13,342 bases of DNA from Candidatus Stahliibacteriota bacterium (GTDB lineage: Bacteria > Hydrothermota > Tepidihabitantia > B3-TA06), in assembly GCA_030670165.1 (NCBI GenBank), contig DAOVCF010000031.1:1-13342 (forward strand), given 5' to 3'. Position 1 is the stretch's first letter. Each line of letters opens with the position of its first letter. The notes under the pieces are model-generated. The model was given only the letters and a program-made list of their open reading frames with translations, was not told the origin of the DNA and ran no database searches. A program made the translations under genes and the position numbers. Positions 6,548-13,290 of the stretch are shown piece after piece.

Positions 6548-6573
6548 TAGTGGCACGACATGCCGTGCCACTA
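6540..6573 (-). terminator. Palindromic repeat acting as terminator after the outer-membrane protein gene
   Basis: A 26-base palindrome (6548-6573) has 13-base arms TAGTGGCACGACA and its complement with one mismatch. On the minus strand it is followed by GATTTTTA, a usable U-tract. The core GGCACG-CATGCCGTGCC matches that of the repeat at 4036-4063. Both copies lie downstream of minus-strand genes. Confidence 0.6.
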
Positions 6574-6634
6574 CAGGGGGCGTATTGTGTTTCTCACCCC
6601 TACATTCTGTTTAGCGGGAATCCCCGATAGAACA

Positions 6635-7276
6635 TCACTCCTCTATTGGCAATCGGAAAATCGCCTCTACGCCAATCCGTAACAGATTTTCATTTGCGTC
6701 CTGTGAGCCGAAGCGTTCCCGGTTCTCGGAGAATATGAGGTCATAGTCCACGCCTAGTCTGAGTCCCAGGAACTCGGTTGGCCATATCTTGATACCGCCG
6801 CCGAAGCTTATGCCGAAAGAGGTGGCCGCGAGCTCTACTGTCTTAGCAGTGTCCTGAGGATTTATAACCTCAAAGATATTACCGTTCTCGTCCAACTGCT
6901 GCCATGAGTATAGTCCTACCGCGCCGCGCACGTAAGGGTCAACCCATTTCCACCCTGGAGACCAGGTGTTGGTGAGCGCAAACGCGTGATGGACGAACTC
7001 CGCGTCATAGGAAACGATGGTGGTGTCGGTATTGAAGGTGTTGGGAACCGTGGCGGAGACATCCGAGTAGTAGTATTTGAAGCCGTAGTCGAATCCTTTC
7101 CAGACCTCGATCTCGACGGCACCACCGAAGTTGTATCCGATGTCCGATTCCTCGATCTCATCACCGATTGCCCATACTGCACCCACGCCCGGGGCGAACT
7201 TGAGTGAAAGACCGAAAAGGGGGGACGCAATAATGAGTCCCGCCAAAAGGGTCGCAATCAAAGCTTTGCTCTTCAT
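6635..7276 (-). CDS. Putative outer-membrane beta-barrel protein
   Basis: A 213-residue exported protein. A signal peptide is clear: basic residues K2 and K4, a hydrophobic core at about 6-21, and a likely cleavage near residues 22-25. The mature part alternates polar and hydrophobic residues in aromatic-rich strands (YDYGFKYYYSD-like, WVDPYVRGAVGLYSW, FLGLRLGVDYDLIF, LLRIGVEAIFRL). This is typical of small 8-10-stranded porin-like barrels such as the OmpW/opacity group. The protein does not end in the usual terminal phenylalanine but in EE. The start has an AGAGGT ribosome binding site. No clear promoter lies in the 84 bases upstream, which hold a small hairpin, so it may be read partly from the accD transcript. 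The family assignment is from pattern only and its ligand is unknown. Confidence 0.75.
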   Translation of the reverse strand: MKSKALIATLLAGLIIASPLFGLSLKFAPGVGAVWAIGDEIEESDIGYNFGGAVEIEVWKGFDYGFKYYYSDVSATVPNTFNTDTTIVSYDAEFVHHAFALTNTWSPGWKWVDPYVRGAVGLYSWQQLDENGNIFEVINPQDTAKTVELAATSFGISFGGGIKIWPTEFLGLRLGVDYDLIFSENRERFGSQDANENLLRIGVEAIFRLPIEE

Positions 7277-7311
7277 ATTACCTCTGTTTAGGTAGACCGG
7301 TGCGAGGCGAG

Positions 7312-7330
7312 CAAAAGGGTAACCCTTTTG
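7312..7330. terminator. Compact symmetrical hairpin between accD and the barrel protein gene
   Basis: Nine-base arms CAAAAGGGT and ACCCTTTTG with a single central base. The A-tract and T-tract flank a GGGT stem on both strands, a form seen in bidirectional terminators. It lies 31 bases after the accD stop and could reduce read-through into the outer-membrane protein gene. Confidence 0.45.
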
Positions 7331-7360
7331 GGCCGCCTTTAATGATTTCTTTTGTATAGG

Positions 7361-8221
7361 CTATGTCTGAGATGACGGCTCCTTATGAGGTTCGGTAAGG
7401 ATACTCAGTATCCTGCATAAGGTTTCGCGAAGCTCGCGGCGGGAGCATACGATGTCCACGAAGCCGTGCTCCAGGAGGAACTCGGAGCGCTGGAATCCGG
7501 GCGGAAGCTTCTCGCCTATGGTCTGCTCTATGACCCGTGGGCCGGTAAATCCAAGAAGCGCACCCGGTTCGGCGATGATCACGTCGCCCAGCGAGGCGAA
7601 GGAGGCCATTACCCCGGCCATCGTCGGGTGAGTCAGGATGTTGATGTATGGAATCTGAGCCTGCTTTAAGAGGCCAACCTCGGCTGAGGTCTTGGTCATC
7701 TGCATGAGGGAGAAGATTCCTTCCTGCATGCGTGCCCCGCCGCCTGAGGCGGTAAGCATCACGAACGGCTTGCGTTCGGCCAGAGCCAATCGAGCCGCAC
7801 GAGCCACCTTCTCGCCCACCACCGAACCCATGCTCCCGCCCATGAACGCGAAGTCCGTAGCCGCAAAAATAACCGGCATTCCCTGAATCTCGGCCCTGCC
7901 CGAGACGATCCCCTCTTCCATGCCTGTCTTCTTGCGTGAGGTTTTGTACTTCTCCTTGTACTTGGGAAAACGCAAAGGATCAACAGACACGAGTCCCCTG
8001 TCTATCTCTTCCAGTTTGCCCTCATCCAGAAGCAGCTTGATGTAGGTCTTGTGACCTACACGGAAGTGGAAACCGCACTTGGGGCAGATCCAGTAGGACT
8101 GGTCGAGTTCACGGCGGTACAGTATCTCGCCGCAGCTCTCGCACTTCAGCCAAAGACCGTCTTTAAGGTCAAGCTTCTTGCGTGCTTCGCGGGCGGGGCG
8201 CAGATTCTTGCGCAAGAACAC
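7361..8221 (-). CDS. accD: Acetyl-CoA carboxylase carboxyltransferase subunit beta
   Basis: The beta subunit of the carboxyltransferase that moves the carboxyl group from carboxybiotin to acetyl-CoA, forming malonyl-CoA for fatty-acid synthesis. The 286-residue protein has the AccD zinc ribbon C27-ESC30 ... C46-PKC49 and the crotonase-fold signature TASGGGARMQEG (157-168). Further conserved segments are THPTMAGVMASFASLGD (197-213), AEPGALLGFTGPRVIEQT (217-234) and RRELRETL (261-268). The start is GTG at 8221, which shares its first base with the stop of the upstream FBP aldolase/phosphatase gene (TAGTG), so translation is probably coupled. The partner accA is not in the window, so the alpha subunit must be encoded elsewhere. 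Confidence 0.97.
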   Translation of the reverse strand: MFLRKNLRPAREARKKLDLKDGLWLKCESCGEILYRRELDQSYWICPKCGFHFRVGHKTYIKLLLDEGKLEEIDRGLVSVDPLRFPKYKEKYKTSRKKTGMEEGIVSGRAEIQGMPVIFAATDFAFMGGSMGSVVGEKVARAARLALAERKPFVMLTASGGGARMQEGIFSLMQMTKTSAEVGLLKQAQIPYINILTHPTMAGVMASFASLGDVIIAEPGALLGFTGPRVIEQTIGEKLPPGFQRSEFLLEHGFVDIVCSRRELRETLCRILSILTEPHKEPSSQT

Positions 8222-9309
8222 TAGGAGAACCTGTCGGCGAGTTTCTCAAGCACCGCAGGCAGGGTGGTGTATTCCATATCACCGTGGGGCAGCCTGCCCG
8301 GCTCGAACGGTCCGTGGCGGCGCAGGTAGTCGGCTACCTCATTAGCTATGGCTCGCGATCTGTCATACGAAGGATCATCGAACATGTCGCGGGGGCCGAT
8401 CAGTTTTCCGTCTGCTAACTGGAATCCTGCCGCGATTACGCGCGGAGGGCCGTCAAACCGGGTCGGAGTGGCCTGCTTGAAGCTCACCGGCATCAGGGGC
8501 CCGTTGTGTGAGCCGCGCATCCAGCCTGAGACCACGTGGGGGAATGAAAACGGCTCCAGAACCTCTCCCACCGCTGGCAGGCCCGCCTGGGCGCGAACGA
8601 TCATCACCGGGTCGTCCTTGCCCACGTACTTGCCCGCAATCAGCGCCAGCTTCTGTGTGGATGCCTTGGCCGCGACGAAGCCGTCCTTGCGGTACACCGT
8701 ATCCACCACGTACTGCTCGTGGCTGCCGATCAGCGCCAGCAGATCATACATCTCTTCAGGTGTATTGAGCTTGACCCGTTTGTTCTTCATCGGATCGTTG
8801 ATCACGAAGGTGAAGCCCTCATGCATTGAAGAATCAATAACCAGGCCGGCGGTGTTGAACGGATCGGCGAATATTTTGTACAGCGGGTAGTTCCACGCGC
8901 CGGGCGAGGTCTTGTCGGCCATGAAGATTATTACCGGTTCGCTGGGGCGCTCTTCGAACTCCATCTCCGCACAACCCGGGCCCATGCCCTTCACGTTGCC
9001 CGAGAAGGCATCGGCTAAAAGATCCTGACCGGCTCCGTACAGCTTCAATTTCTTGGCAACCTCTGTGCCTTCAACAAAGGTATCCCAGGCCAGCTTGTGA
9101 ATAACCTCGGCGTCGGTGCCGTGGGTATGGGTCATGATCAATTCGAGATCGTCACCGCAGGCGAGGACCGAGAAGTCTATGAGCTTTCCCTCCCTCTTGG
9201 CTGCGTCGAGCATCACCTCTGCCTTGGCCAGTACCTCGGGGTGAGAGGCGGAATGTCCCACGTAACCGCCGACGTCGGCCTTTATGACGGAAAGCGTTAT
9301 CTTACTCAT
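8221..9309 (-). CDS. fbp: Bifunctional fructose-1,6-bisphosphate aldolase/phosphatase (archaeal type)
   Basis: A class V enzyme that condenses DHAP and glyceraldehyde-3-phosphate and then dephosphorylates the product to fructose-6-phosphate, committing triose phosphates to gluconeogenesis. The 362-residue protein carries the family features: TLSVIKADVGGYVGH at the N-terminus (D12, H19), the metal ligands D53-D54, Q95 and D132, and the Y228-VG-K231-DD segment. In the Sulfolobus enzyme the equivalent lysine forms the Schiff base and the aspartates bind magnesium. The C-terminal part has AQAGLPAVGEVLEPFSFPHV and RGSHNGPLMPV. The start ATG has a strong AAGGAGGA ribosome binding site. It is the first gene of a unit with accD. 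The enzyme is widespread in archaea but limited to certain, often thermophilic or anaerobic, bacteria. Confidence 0.96.
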   Translation of the reverse strand: MSKITLSVIKADVGGYVGHSASHPEVLAKAEVMLDAAKREGKLIDFSVLACGDDLELIMTHTHGTDAEVIHKLAWDTFVEGTEVAKKLKLYGAGQDLLADAFSGNVKGMGPGCAEMEFEERPSEPVIIFMADKTSPGAWNYPLYKIFADPFNTAGLVIDSSMHEGFTFVINDPMKNKRVKLNTPEEMYDLLALIGSHEQYVVDTVYRKDGFVAAKASTQKLALIAGKYVGKDDPVMIVRAQAGLPAVGEVLEPFSFPHVVSGWMRGSHNGPLMPVSFKQATPTRFDGPPRVIAAGFQLADGKLIGPRDMFDDPSYDRSRAIANEVADYLRRHGPFEPGRLPHGDMEYTTLPAVLEKLADRFS

Positions 9310-9361
9310 GAATCCTCCTTAATCATTCAAAGAGAACGATAGATTTTGACTATTTCTATGA

Positions 9362-9389
9362 ATATTAGGGCGCAAAATCTTGATGTCAA
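9362..9389 (-). promoter_or_regulatory. Promoter of the FBP aldolase/phosphatase-accD unit
   Basis: On the minus strand, TTGACA (9389-9384), a 16-base spacer and TAATAT (9367-9362). The predicted start is near 9355, giving a leader of about 46 bases with a strong ribosome binding site. Six G directly abut the -35 box on its upstream side. Confidence 0.75.
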
Positions 9390-9425
9390 CCCCCCGAAGC
9401 ACCCCCAAAAAAATCGAATGCTCCT

Positions 9426-9444
9426 TTTTGTCCAGGGGACAAAA
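9426..9444. other. Perfect inverted repeat TTTTGTCC-AGG-GGACAAAA
   Basis: Eight-base perfect arms with a three-base centre, 37 bases upstream of the -35 box of the FBP aldolase/phosphatase promoter and downstream of the G1P dehydrogenase operon. It could be a terminator stem, since a T7 run follows 12 bases later on the minus strand, or an operator. The sequence alone does not decide. Confidence 0.5.
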
Positions 9445-9490
9445 GATTGCAGAATAACAGATCAAAGAACGGGACCCTGCCGCATGTTGT

Positions 9491-9521
9491 TAATAAGTTC
9501 CTCATTGTACGTAACTTATTA
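9491..9521. other. Inverted repeat with 9-base arms after the G1P dehydrogenase gene
   Basis: Perfect arms TAATAAGTT and AACTTATTA surround 13 bases, 33 bases downstream of the dehydrogenase stop. The arms are AT-rich and no T-run follows on the minus strand, so it is not a classical intrinsic terminator. It could be a processing hairpin or a protein-binding site. Confidence 0.45.
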
Positions 9522-9553
9522 GAGCCTTTACCCCAGGGGTTACGAAAGGAAGA

Positions 9554-10591
9554 TTATTCGTAAGCCTTGCGGAAGGCCTTCTCGATATCCGCACCACTCG
9601 CTTTATCCAGCACGGTGGTTCTGCCGGGTCGAGTCGACGGAGCCAGTTCAAGCACCTTCTTGAAACCTTTGAAATCCAGCCCCAGGTCGGCCGGGGTGGC
9701 AATCAGCTCGTTTCGCTTAAGGAACTCGGCTTGGGCCGAGGCGGAGGATTCGTCCTGAAGATAGGATGTAAATACCGCAAACATCGCAACCTGCTCGCCG
9801 TGCAACGTTACTTTATCCGGATAAAGCTCGTCGTAGGCATGGCTCAAAAGATGCTCGGCGCCGCTGCACGGACGGCTGGTTCCCGCAATACCCATGGCGA
9901 TGCCGGAGAGCAGAAGACCCTCGGCCAGGATCTTTAAAAACGAGGTGCCTGCAAGATTGACCCGCCTGGCATCAAGCATTTCGAACGCTGATTTGCGGGC
10001 CAGGAGCGCTGCCACGGTATCGTAGTGCTCGTGGGTCCTGCGGTATGCCAGGAGCCAGTCGTTGGTTGCGGAGATGTTGGAGAGTAAATCTCCAACCCCT
10101 GCTTTAAGGTTTCGGGCAGGTGCTTTAGTTATCGCAGCCAGGTCCACCAGCACCGCGGTAGGCATATTCACCCCCACGCTGCGCGTGCCCTTGCGGAAGC
10201 GAATCACCGCTACCGGCGAGGAGATGCCATCGTTGGAGAGAGAAGTGGGGACGCTCACCACGGACAGCATCCTGCGCGAGCCGGCGAACTTGGCTACGTC
10301 TATCACCCTTCCGCCGCCAACACCTAAGAGCACGTCGGGTCTAACCTCATCTATCGCTGCTTCCACCGCCTCCACCTCGTGGTAGGAATTGTCTTCAATC
10401 AGGTGAACCTCAGGTTCCTTGAAGCCTGCCGCAACCCTGTCCGCTAGACTCCGGATGTCCCGCATGGTGATGATAAGGGGCTTGGTAAAGAGAAGGCTGG
10501 ATTCGCACAGAAGCTCATTAACCTTGTTCAGAAGATCCTCTTCGATCCTCACCAGTATGGGCAGTGATACGCTGCTTCCGAATATGGGCAT
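9554..10591 (-). CDS. sn-Glycerol-1-phosphate dehydrogenase (EgsA/AraM family)
   Basis: A 345-residue member of the iron/zinc-containing dehydroquinate synthase-like alcohol dehydrogenases. It would reduce DHAP to sn-glycerol-1-phosphate with NAD(P)H, the reaction that gives archaeal lipids their stereochemistry and that some bacteria use for special products. The nucleotide-binding GVGGGRVIDVAK (90-101) and SVPTSLSNDGISSP (113-126) are typical of glycerol-1-phosphate dehydrogenases. So are the metal ligands D168 (in GVGDLLSN), H247 (in SGAEHLLSH) and H264 (in LHGEQ). It directly abuts the upstream nucleotidyltransferase (TAG then ATG) with an internal GGAGG ribosome binding site and ends the operon. 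A bacterial G1P product implies a G1P-specific downstream step, presumably by its operon partners. A related polyol dehydrogenase activity cannot be excluded. Confidence 0.87.
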   Translation of the reverse strand: MPIFGSSVSLPILVRIEEDLLNKVNELLCESSLLFTKPLIITMRDIRSLADRVAAGFKEPEVHLIEDNSYHEVEAVEAAIDEVRPDVLLGVGGGRVIDVAKFAGSRRMLSVVSVPTSLSNDGISSPVAVIRFRKGTRSVGVNMPTAVLVDLAAITKAPARNLKAGVGDLLSNISATNDWLLAYRRTHEHYDTVAALLARKSAFEMLDARRVNLAGTSFLKILAEGLLLSGIAMGIAGTSRPCSGAEHLLSHAYDELYPDKVTLHGEQVAMFAVFTSYLQDESSASAQAEFLKRNELIATPADLGLDFKGFKKVLELAPSTRPGRTTVLDKASGADIEKAFRKAYE

Positions 10592-11317
10592 CTAGGCCTC
10601 CAGGTTGTCAATTTTTTTTGCAATAACCTGAGCCTTTGCCAGATCCTCGTGGGTGTCTACCTCTATCCAGGGCAGTCCACGGGTACTGAGGGAATAAATC
10701 GGGTATTCACCAAGGATCTCGGCGATGGTGTTTTCGTACCACACACCGGTTTCGCCTGCTTTAATCATCTCGTCCATCTTATCAAAGAACGCTTTAGAGA
10801 AGTCTTTTCCGAATCTTGCAAGTCCGATGTATTCGCCCGCGCTTTGCCTCCGATCCAGGGTCTTGGCGATAGCGGTGATTCTTTGCTCCCCGTTCACCAT
10901 TACCCTCATCTCTTCCTTAACCAGAGGATTTACGTCATCCACCATCATCAGGCTACTTCTGGCATCCTGGAGTATGTCCTTGACCATCTGCGAAGCAAAA
11001 AGGACGTCGCTGTTGAGCAGGAGAAACTCCTGACCGACAAGCTCACCCCTGGCCAGCCACAGGGAGTAGATGTTATTGGTTGTATCATAGATTTCGTTGT
11101 GGATGAAGCGGCAATCTGACGCTGCCTCTTTCAACTTCTCGACCTTGTGTCCGGACAGGATGGTCACCTCTGATCTTTCAATCCCCGCGCCTCGCAATGC
11201 CGACAGTGCTCTTTCGATCAACGTCCTTCCACCAACCTCGATCATTGCCTTGGGGCGATCGAGGGTAAGGGGATGAAGTCTGCGGCCTTCGCCTGCGGCC
11301 AGGATGATGGCCTTCAT
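10592..11317 (-). CDS. LicC/IPCT-like nucleotidyltransferase (probable cytidylyltransferase)
   Basis: A 241-residue GT-A-fold nucleotidyltransferase. The N-terminus MKAIILAAGEGRRLHPLT with PKAM (K23) is the nucleotide-binding loop of sugar- and alcohol-phosphate nucleotidyltransferases. TTNNIYSLWLA (about 79-89) resembles the segment of LicC choline-phosphate cytidylyltransferase and of inositol-1-phosphate cytidylyltransferase, and NSDVLF (101-106) supplies the catalytic aspartate. I infer that it makes a CDP-alcohol for the phosphatidyltransferase encoded just upstream. The substrate could be glycerol-1-phosphate from the next gene, inositol-1-phosphate or another polyol phosphate. The frame is open 23 codons further upstream, but the ATG at 11317 overlaps the previous stop as ATGA, is preceded by GAGGGGAAG, and begins exactly at the conserved domain, so the longer form is rejected. 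Confidence 0.88.
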   Translation of the reverse strand: MKAIILAAGEGRRLHPLTLDRPKAMIEVGGRTLIERALSALRGAGIERSEVTILSGHKVEKLKEAASDCRFIHNEIYDTTNNIYSLWLARGELVGQEFLLLNSDVLFASQMVKDILQDARSSLMMVDDVNPLVKEEMRVMVNGEQRITAIAKTLDRRQSAGEYIGLARFGKDFSKAFFDKMDEMIKAGETGVWYENTIAEILGEYPIYSLSTRGLPWIEVDTHEDLAKAQVIAKKIDNLEA

Positions 11318-11988
11318 CTTCCCCTCTGCTTCATCTGAATCTTGATAATCAGGATGGTTATTGCATAAAGGAGGCTTGCACCCCATATCACGTAGGTGGG
11401 CAGATGGGGCGTAAGCCAGGCCAGTGCCGGACCCAGGAAAAGGATAAAGAACTGCTCGTCGTAGGCTGTGTAGAGTTGTTCTACCCGGCGGATCAGTCTC
11501 CCCTCAGCCGGAGCCTGAGGTATCTCCTTCTGTCTGATGCGTGGCTGGGTGTGATGGGCAACAAAGTGGATACCGTAGTGGAACATGACGCCACCCAGGG
11601 TGACAAAAAGCCATATGATTCCGAATTGACGGTATATACCCCACGTCAGGGCTGCCAGTGTGAGGAGTTTGCGCACGAAGTCGATTTTAGGATCAAGCTT
11701 TGTTCCAAACTCCGTCTGTTTGCCCGTCATCTTGGCAAGCTTGCCGTCGGTACAGTCGAGGATCCATGAGAGCTGGAACAGAAGCGCTCCCCATATGAGA
11801 GATAACGAATCGCCTCGCCAGAAGAAATAGGTGCAAACCAAGGCAGGCACCAGGCTTGCTATCGTGACCACATTGGGATGGATGGGTGTATGCGAAAGCA
11901 GCCTTGCCAGAGGGATGCCCAGGGGATCGGCAAAGAGAACCGTACTCCAGGCGTCGGTTTCTTTAAGATATGACGGGACTTTCCTCAT
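11314..11988 (-). CDS. CDP-alcohol phosphatidyltransferase family membrane protein
   Basis: A 224-residue integral membrane protein with about five or six hydrophobic segments. It carries the CDP-alcohol phosphotransferase signature D78-CT-D81-G82-KL-A85-K86 ... G95-TKL-D99-PKI-D103. The usual arginine of DGxxAR is a lysine here. The four aspartates would bind the divalent metals and provide the catalytic base. IHPNVVT (36-42) precedes the motif, as in other members. The family joins a CDP-activated alcohol to a hydroxyl acceptor, as in synthesis of PG, PI, PE or di-inositol phosphate. Paired with a cytidylyltransferase and a G1P dehydrogenase, it probably makes a phosphodiester lipid or solute. 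No ribosome binding site precedes the ATG, and the promoter position predicts a leaderless mRNA. Confidence 0.9.
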   Translation of the reverse strand: MRKVPSYLKETDAWSTVLFADPLGIPLARLLSHTPIHPNVVTIASLVPALVCTYFFWRGDSLSLIWGALLFQLSWILDCTDGKLAKMTGKQTEFGTKLDPKIDFVRKLLTLAALTWGIYRQFGIIWLFVTLGGVMFHYGIHFVAHHTQPRIRQKEIPQAPAEGRLIRRVEQLYTAYDEQFFILFLGPALAWLTPHLPTYVIWGASLLYAITILIIKIQMKQRGR

Positions 11989-11993
11989 TCGTT

Positions 11994-12021
11994 AGTCTAT
12001 TGATTGCCGTGCAACTGTCAA
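11994..12021 (-). promoter_or_regulatory. Promoter of the CDP-alcohol transferase operon, predicted leaderless
   Basis: On the minus strand, TTGACA (12021-12016), a 16-base spacer and TAGACT (11999-11994). Only five bases separate the -10 box from ATG 11988, so transcription should begin at or next to the start codon. The absence of a Shine-Dalgarno sequence agrees. Confidence 0.65.
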
Positions 12022-12079
12022 TACATGAGGGCCTGCTACGATTCCCTTCATCAACGGAGCAGCAATCGCAAGGTTCAGA

Positions 12080-13285
12080 TCAGAGATGGATCCCAAGGTG
12101 GGGGTAATACCGATTCAACAGCTCTCTAATGCGCCGAGCCTGATGTTCAAAAGTCAAAGATTTGACAGTCTCGAATCCTCCCTTGGCCAATCGATATCTC
12201 AAGTCTCCATCGAGTATGAGCTTACGCAGGGTGTCGCGCAATTCGGTTTTGTTGCCCGGTTTAATCAGCAGGCCGTTTTCATTGTGCTTTATTCTGAAGG
12301 GGATTCCGCCCGCCCGAGTTGACAGGACAGGCAACCCTGCTCCCCATGCTTCAAGGATAACCCGTGGGAAGCCTTCAGGCTTCTCGGAAGGCAGTATAAA
12401 TATATCGGCTTTTCTGTAGAGTTTTTGCAGCGAGCCGTCTGCAGGAACAAAACCCAGAAGCTTAACATAATTTCCAAGACCGCGTTCGGCGATTTTTTTA
12501 CGGATGGGTTCAAACAAAGGGCCGCTGCCTGCCAAACGTAGGCGCAAGGCGGGAAACTCCACGTGTAATTCCTCCACCACATCCACGAGCAGCTCAATCC
12601 CCTTGCCGTGGTCAAATCGCCCGACGAAGAGTAGATCCTTTGCCTCTCCCTTGGTTTTCTTGGGGGGTAGTAGCTTCTTTTCAGAAAGTAATATATCGTC
12701 AAGCTGGTATACAGGGTGTAATGGGGTCGAGAATAGCTTCTCCAGCTCGCCTCCGGTTACCAAAGTTATTCCATAACGACTCATCCACCGAGTCAACAGG
12801 TGTAGCGTAAAGGAAGCCAATCGAGCCGTGAGACGACGCAGGCCTTTATGCTTTTGTGACCGGCCTGCGATTAATACGTTGCCCGATACGTGCATGATTA
12901 CCGGCTTGTTTTGCTTTTTGGCAAGCCACCAGAAGAAAAAAGCCGCCCCGGAAGGCAGACGTAACCAAAGGATGTCGCTTTTTGCCAACAGGTTACGGGC
13001 AGTCTTCAGAATTCGACTCAAGGAAAAGGGTATTGAAGTTAAGCTCTTTGCAAGGTTACGCCAGCCCGGTAACGGCAGGAGGGTTATGCCAAGGTTCTCC
13101 ACAACGACGCGGTAGTTTGCAGGATTTATATTCCGAACGGGAATTACAGATACAGCCAGGGAGATTTGGTCGGCGAGTTCTAACCTTTTGATGAAATTGA
13201 GCGATTCGGAGTTGGATACAGTAAAATTTCCGTCGCCACGGTAGCGGTCATGAAGGTAGATTCCAAGCCTTAGACCTTGCTTCAC
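12080..13285 (-). CDS. GT4-family glycosyltransferase
   Basis: A 401-residue retaining glycosyltransferase with two Rossmann-like halves. The C-terminal half is characteristic: FVGRFDHGKGIELL (about 220-233), LRLAGSGPL (249-257), and the E-x7-E nucleotide-sugar motif EGFPRVILE (304-312), followed by AGLPVLSTRAGGIP. These proteins move a sugar from a nucleotide donor to a lipid, polysaccharide or other acceptor in envelope synthesis. Donor and acceptor cannot be read. The longest frame begins with TTG at 13318, but that TTG is part of a -35 box. GTG 13285, five bases after the -10 box, is the more likely start and gives a leaderless mRNA. The gene lies upstream of the CDP-alcohol transferase operon, which has a separate promoter; a shared role in envelope assembly is possible but unproven. 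Confidence 0.87.
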   Translation of the reverse strand: MKQGLRLGIYLHDRYRGDGNFTVSNSESLNFIKRLELADQISLAVSVIPVRNINPANYRVVVENLGITLLPLPGWRNLAKSLTSIPFSLSRILKTARNLLAKSDILWLRLPSGAAFFFWWLAKKQNKPVIMHVSGNVLIAGRSQKHKGLRRLTARLASFTLHLLTRWMSRYGITLVTGGELEKLFSTPLHPVYQLDDILLSEKKLLPPKKTKGEAKDLLFVGRFDHGKGIELLVDVVEELHVEFPALRLRLAGSGPLFEPIRKKIAERGLGNYVKLLGFVPADGSLQKLYRKADIFILPSEKPEGFPRVILEAWGAGLPVLSTRAGGIPFRIKHNENGLLIKPGNKTELRDTLRKLILDGDLRYRLAKGGFETVKSLTFEHQARRIRELLNRYYPHLGIHL

Positions 13286-13290
13286 ACGGA

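Noticed and set aside
11318..11386. N-terminal extension of the nucleotidyltransferase by 23 residues
   Set aside because: The extension lies inside the CDP-alcohol transferase gene, and the conserved domain begins at the ATG at 11317, which has a good ribosome binding site.
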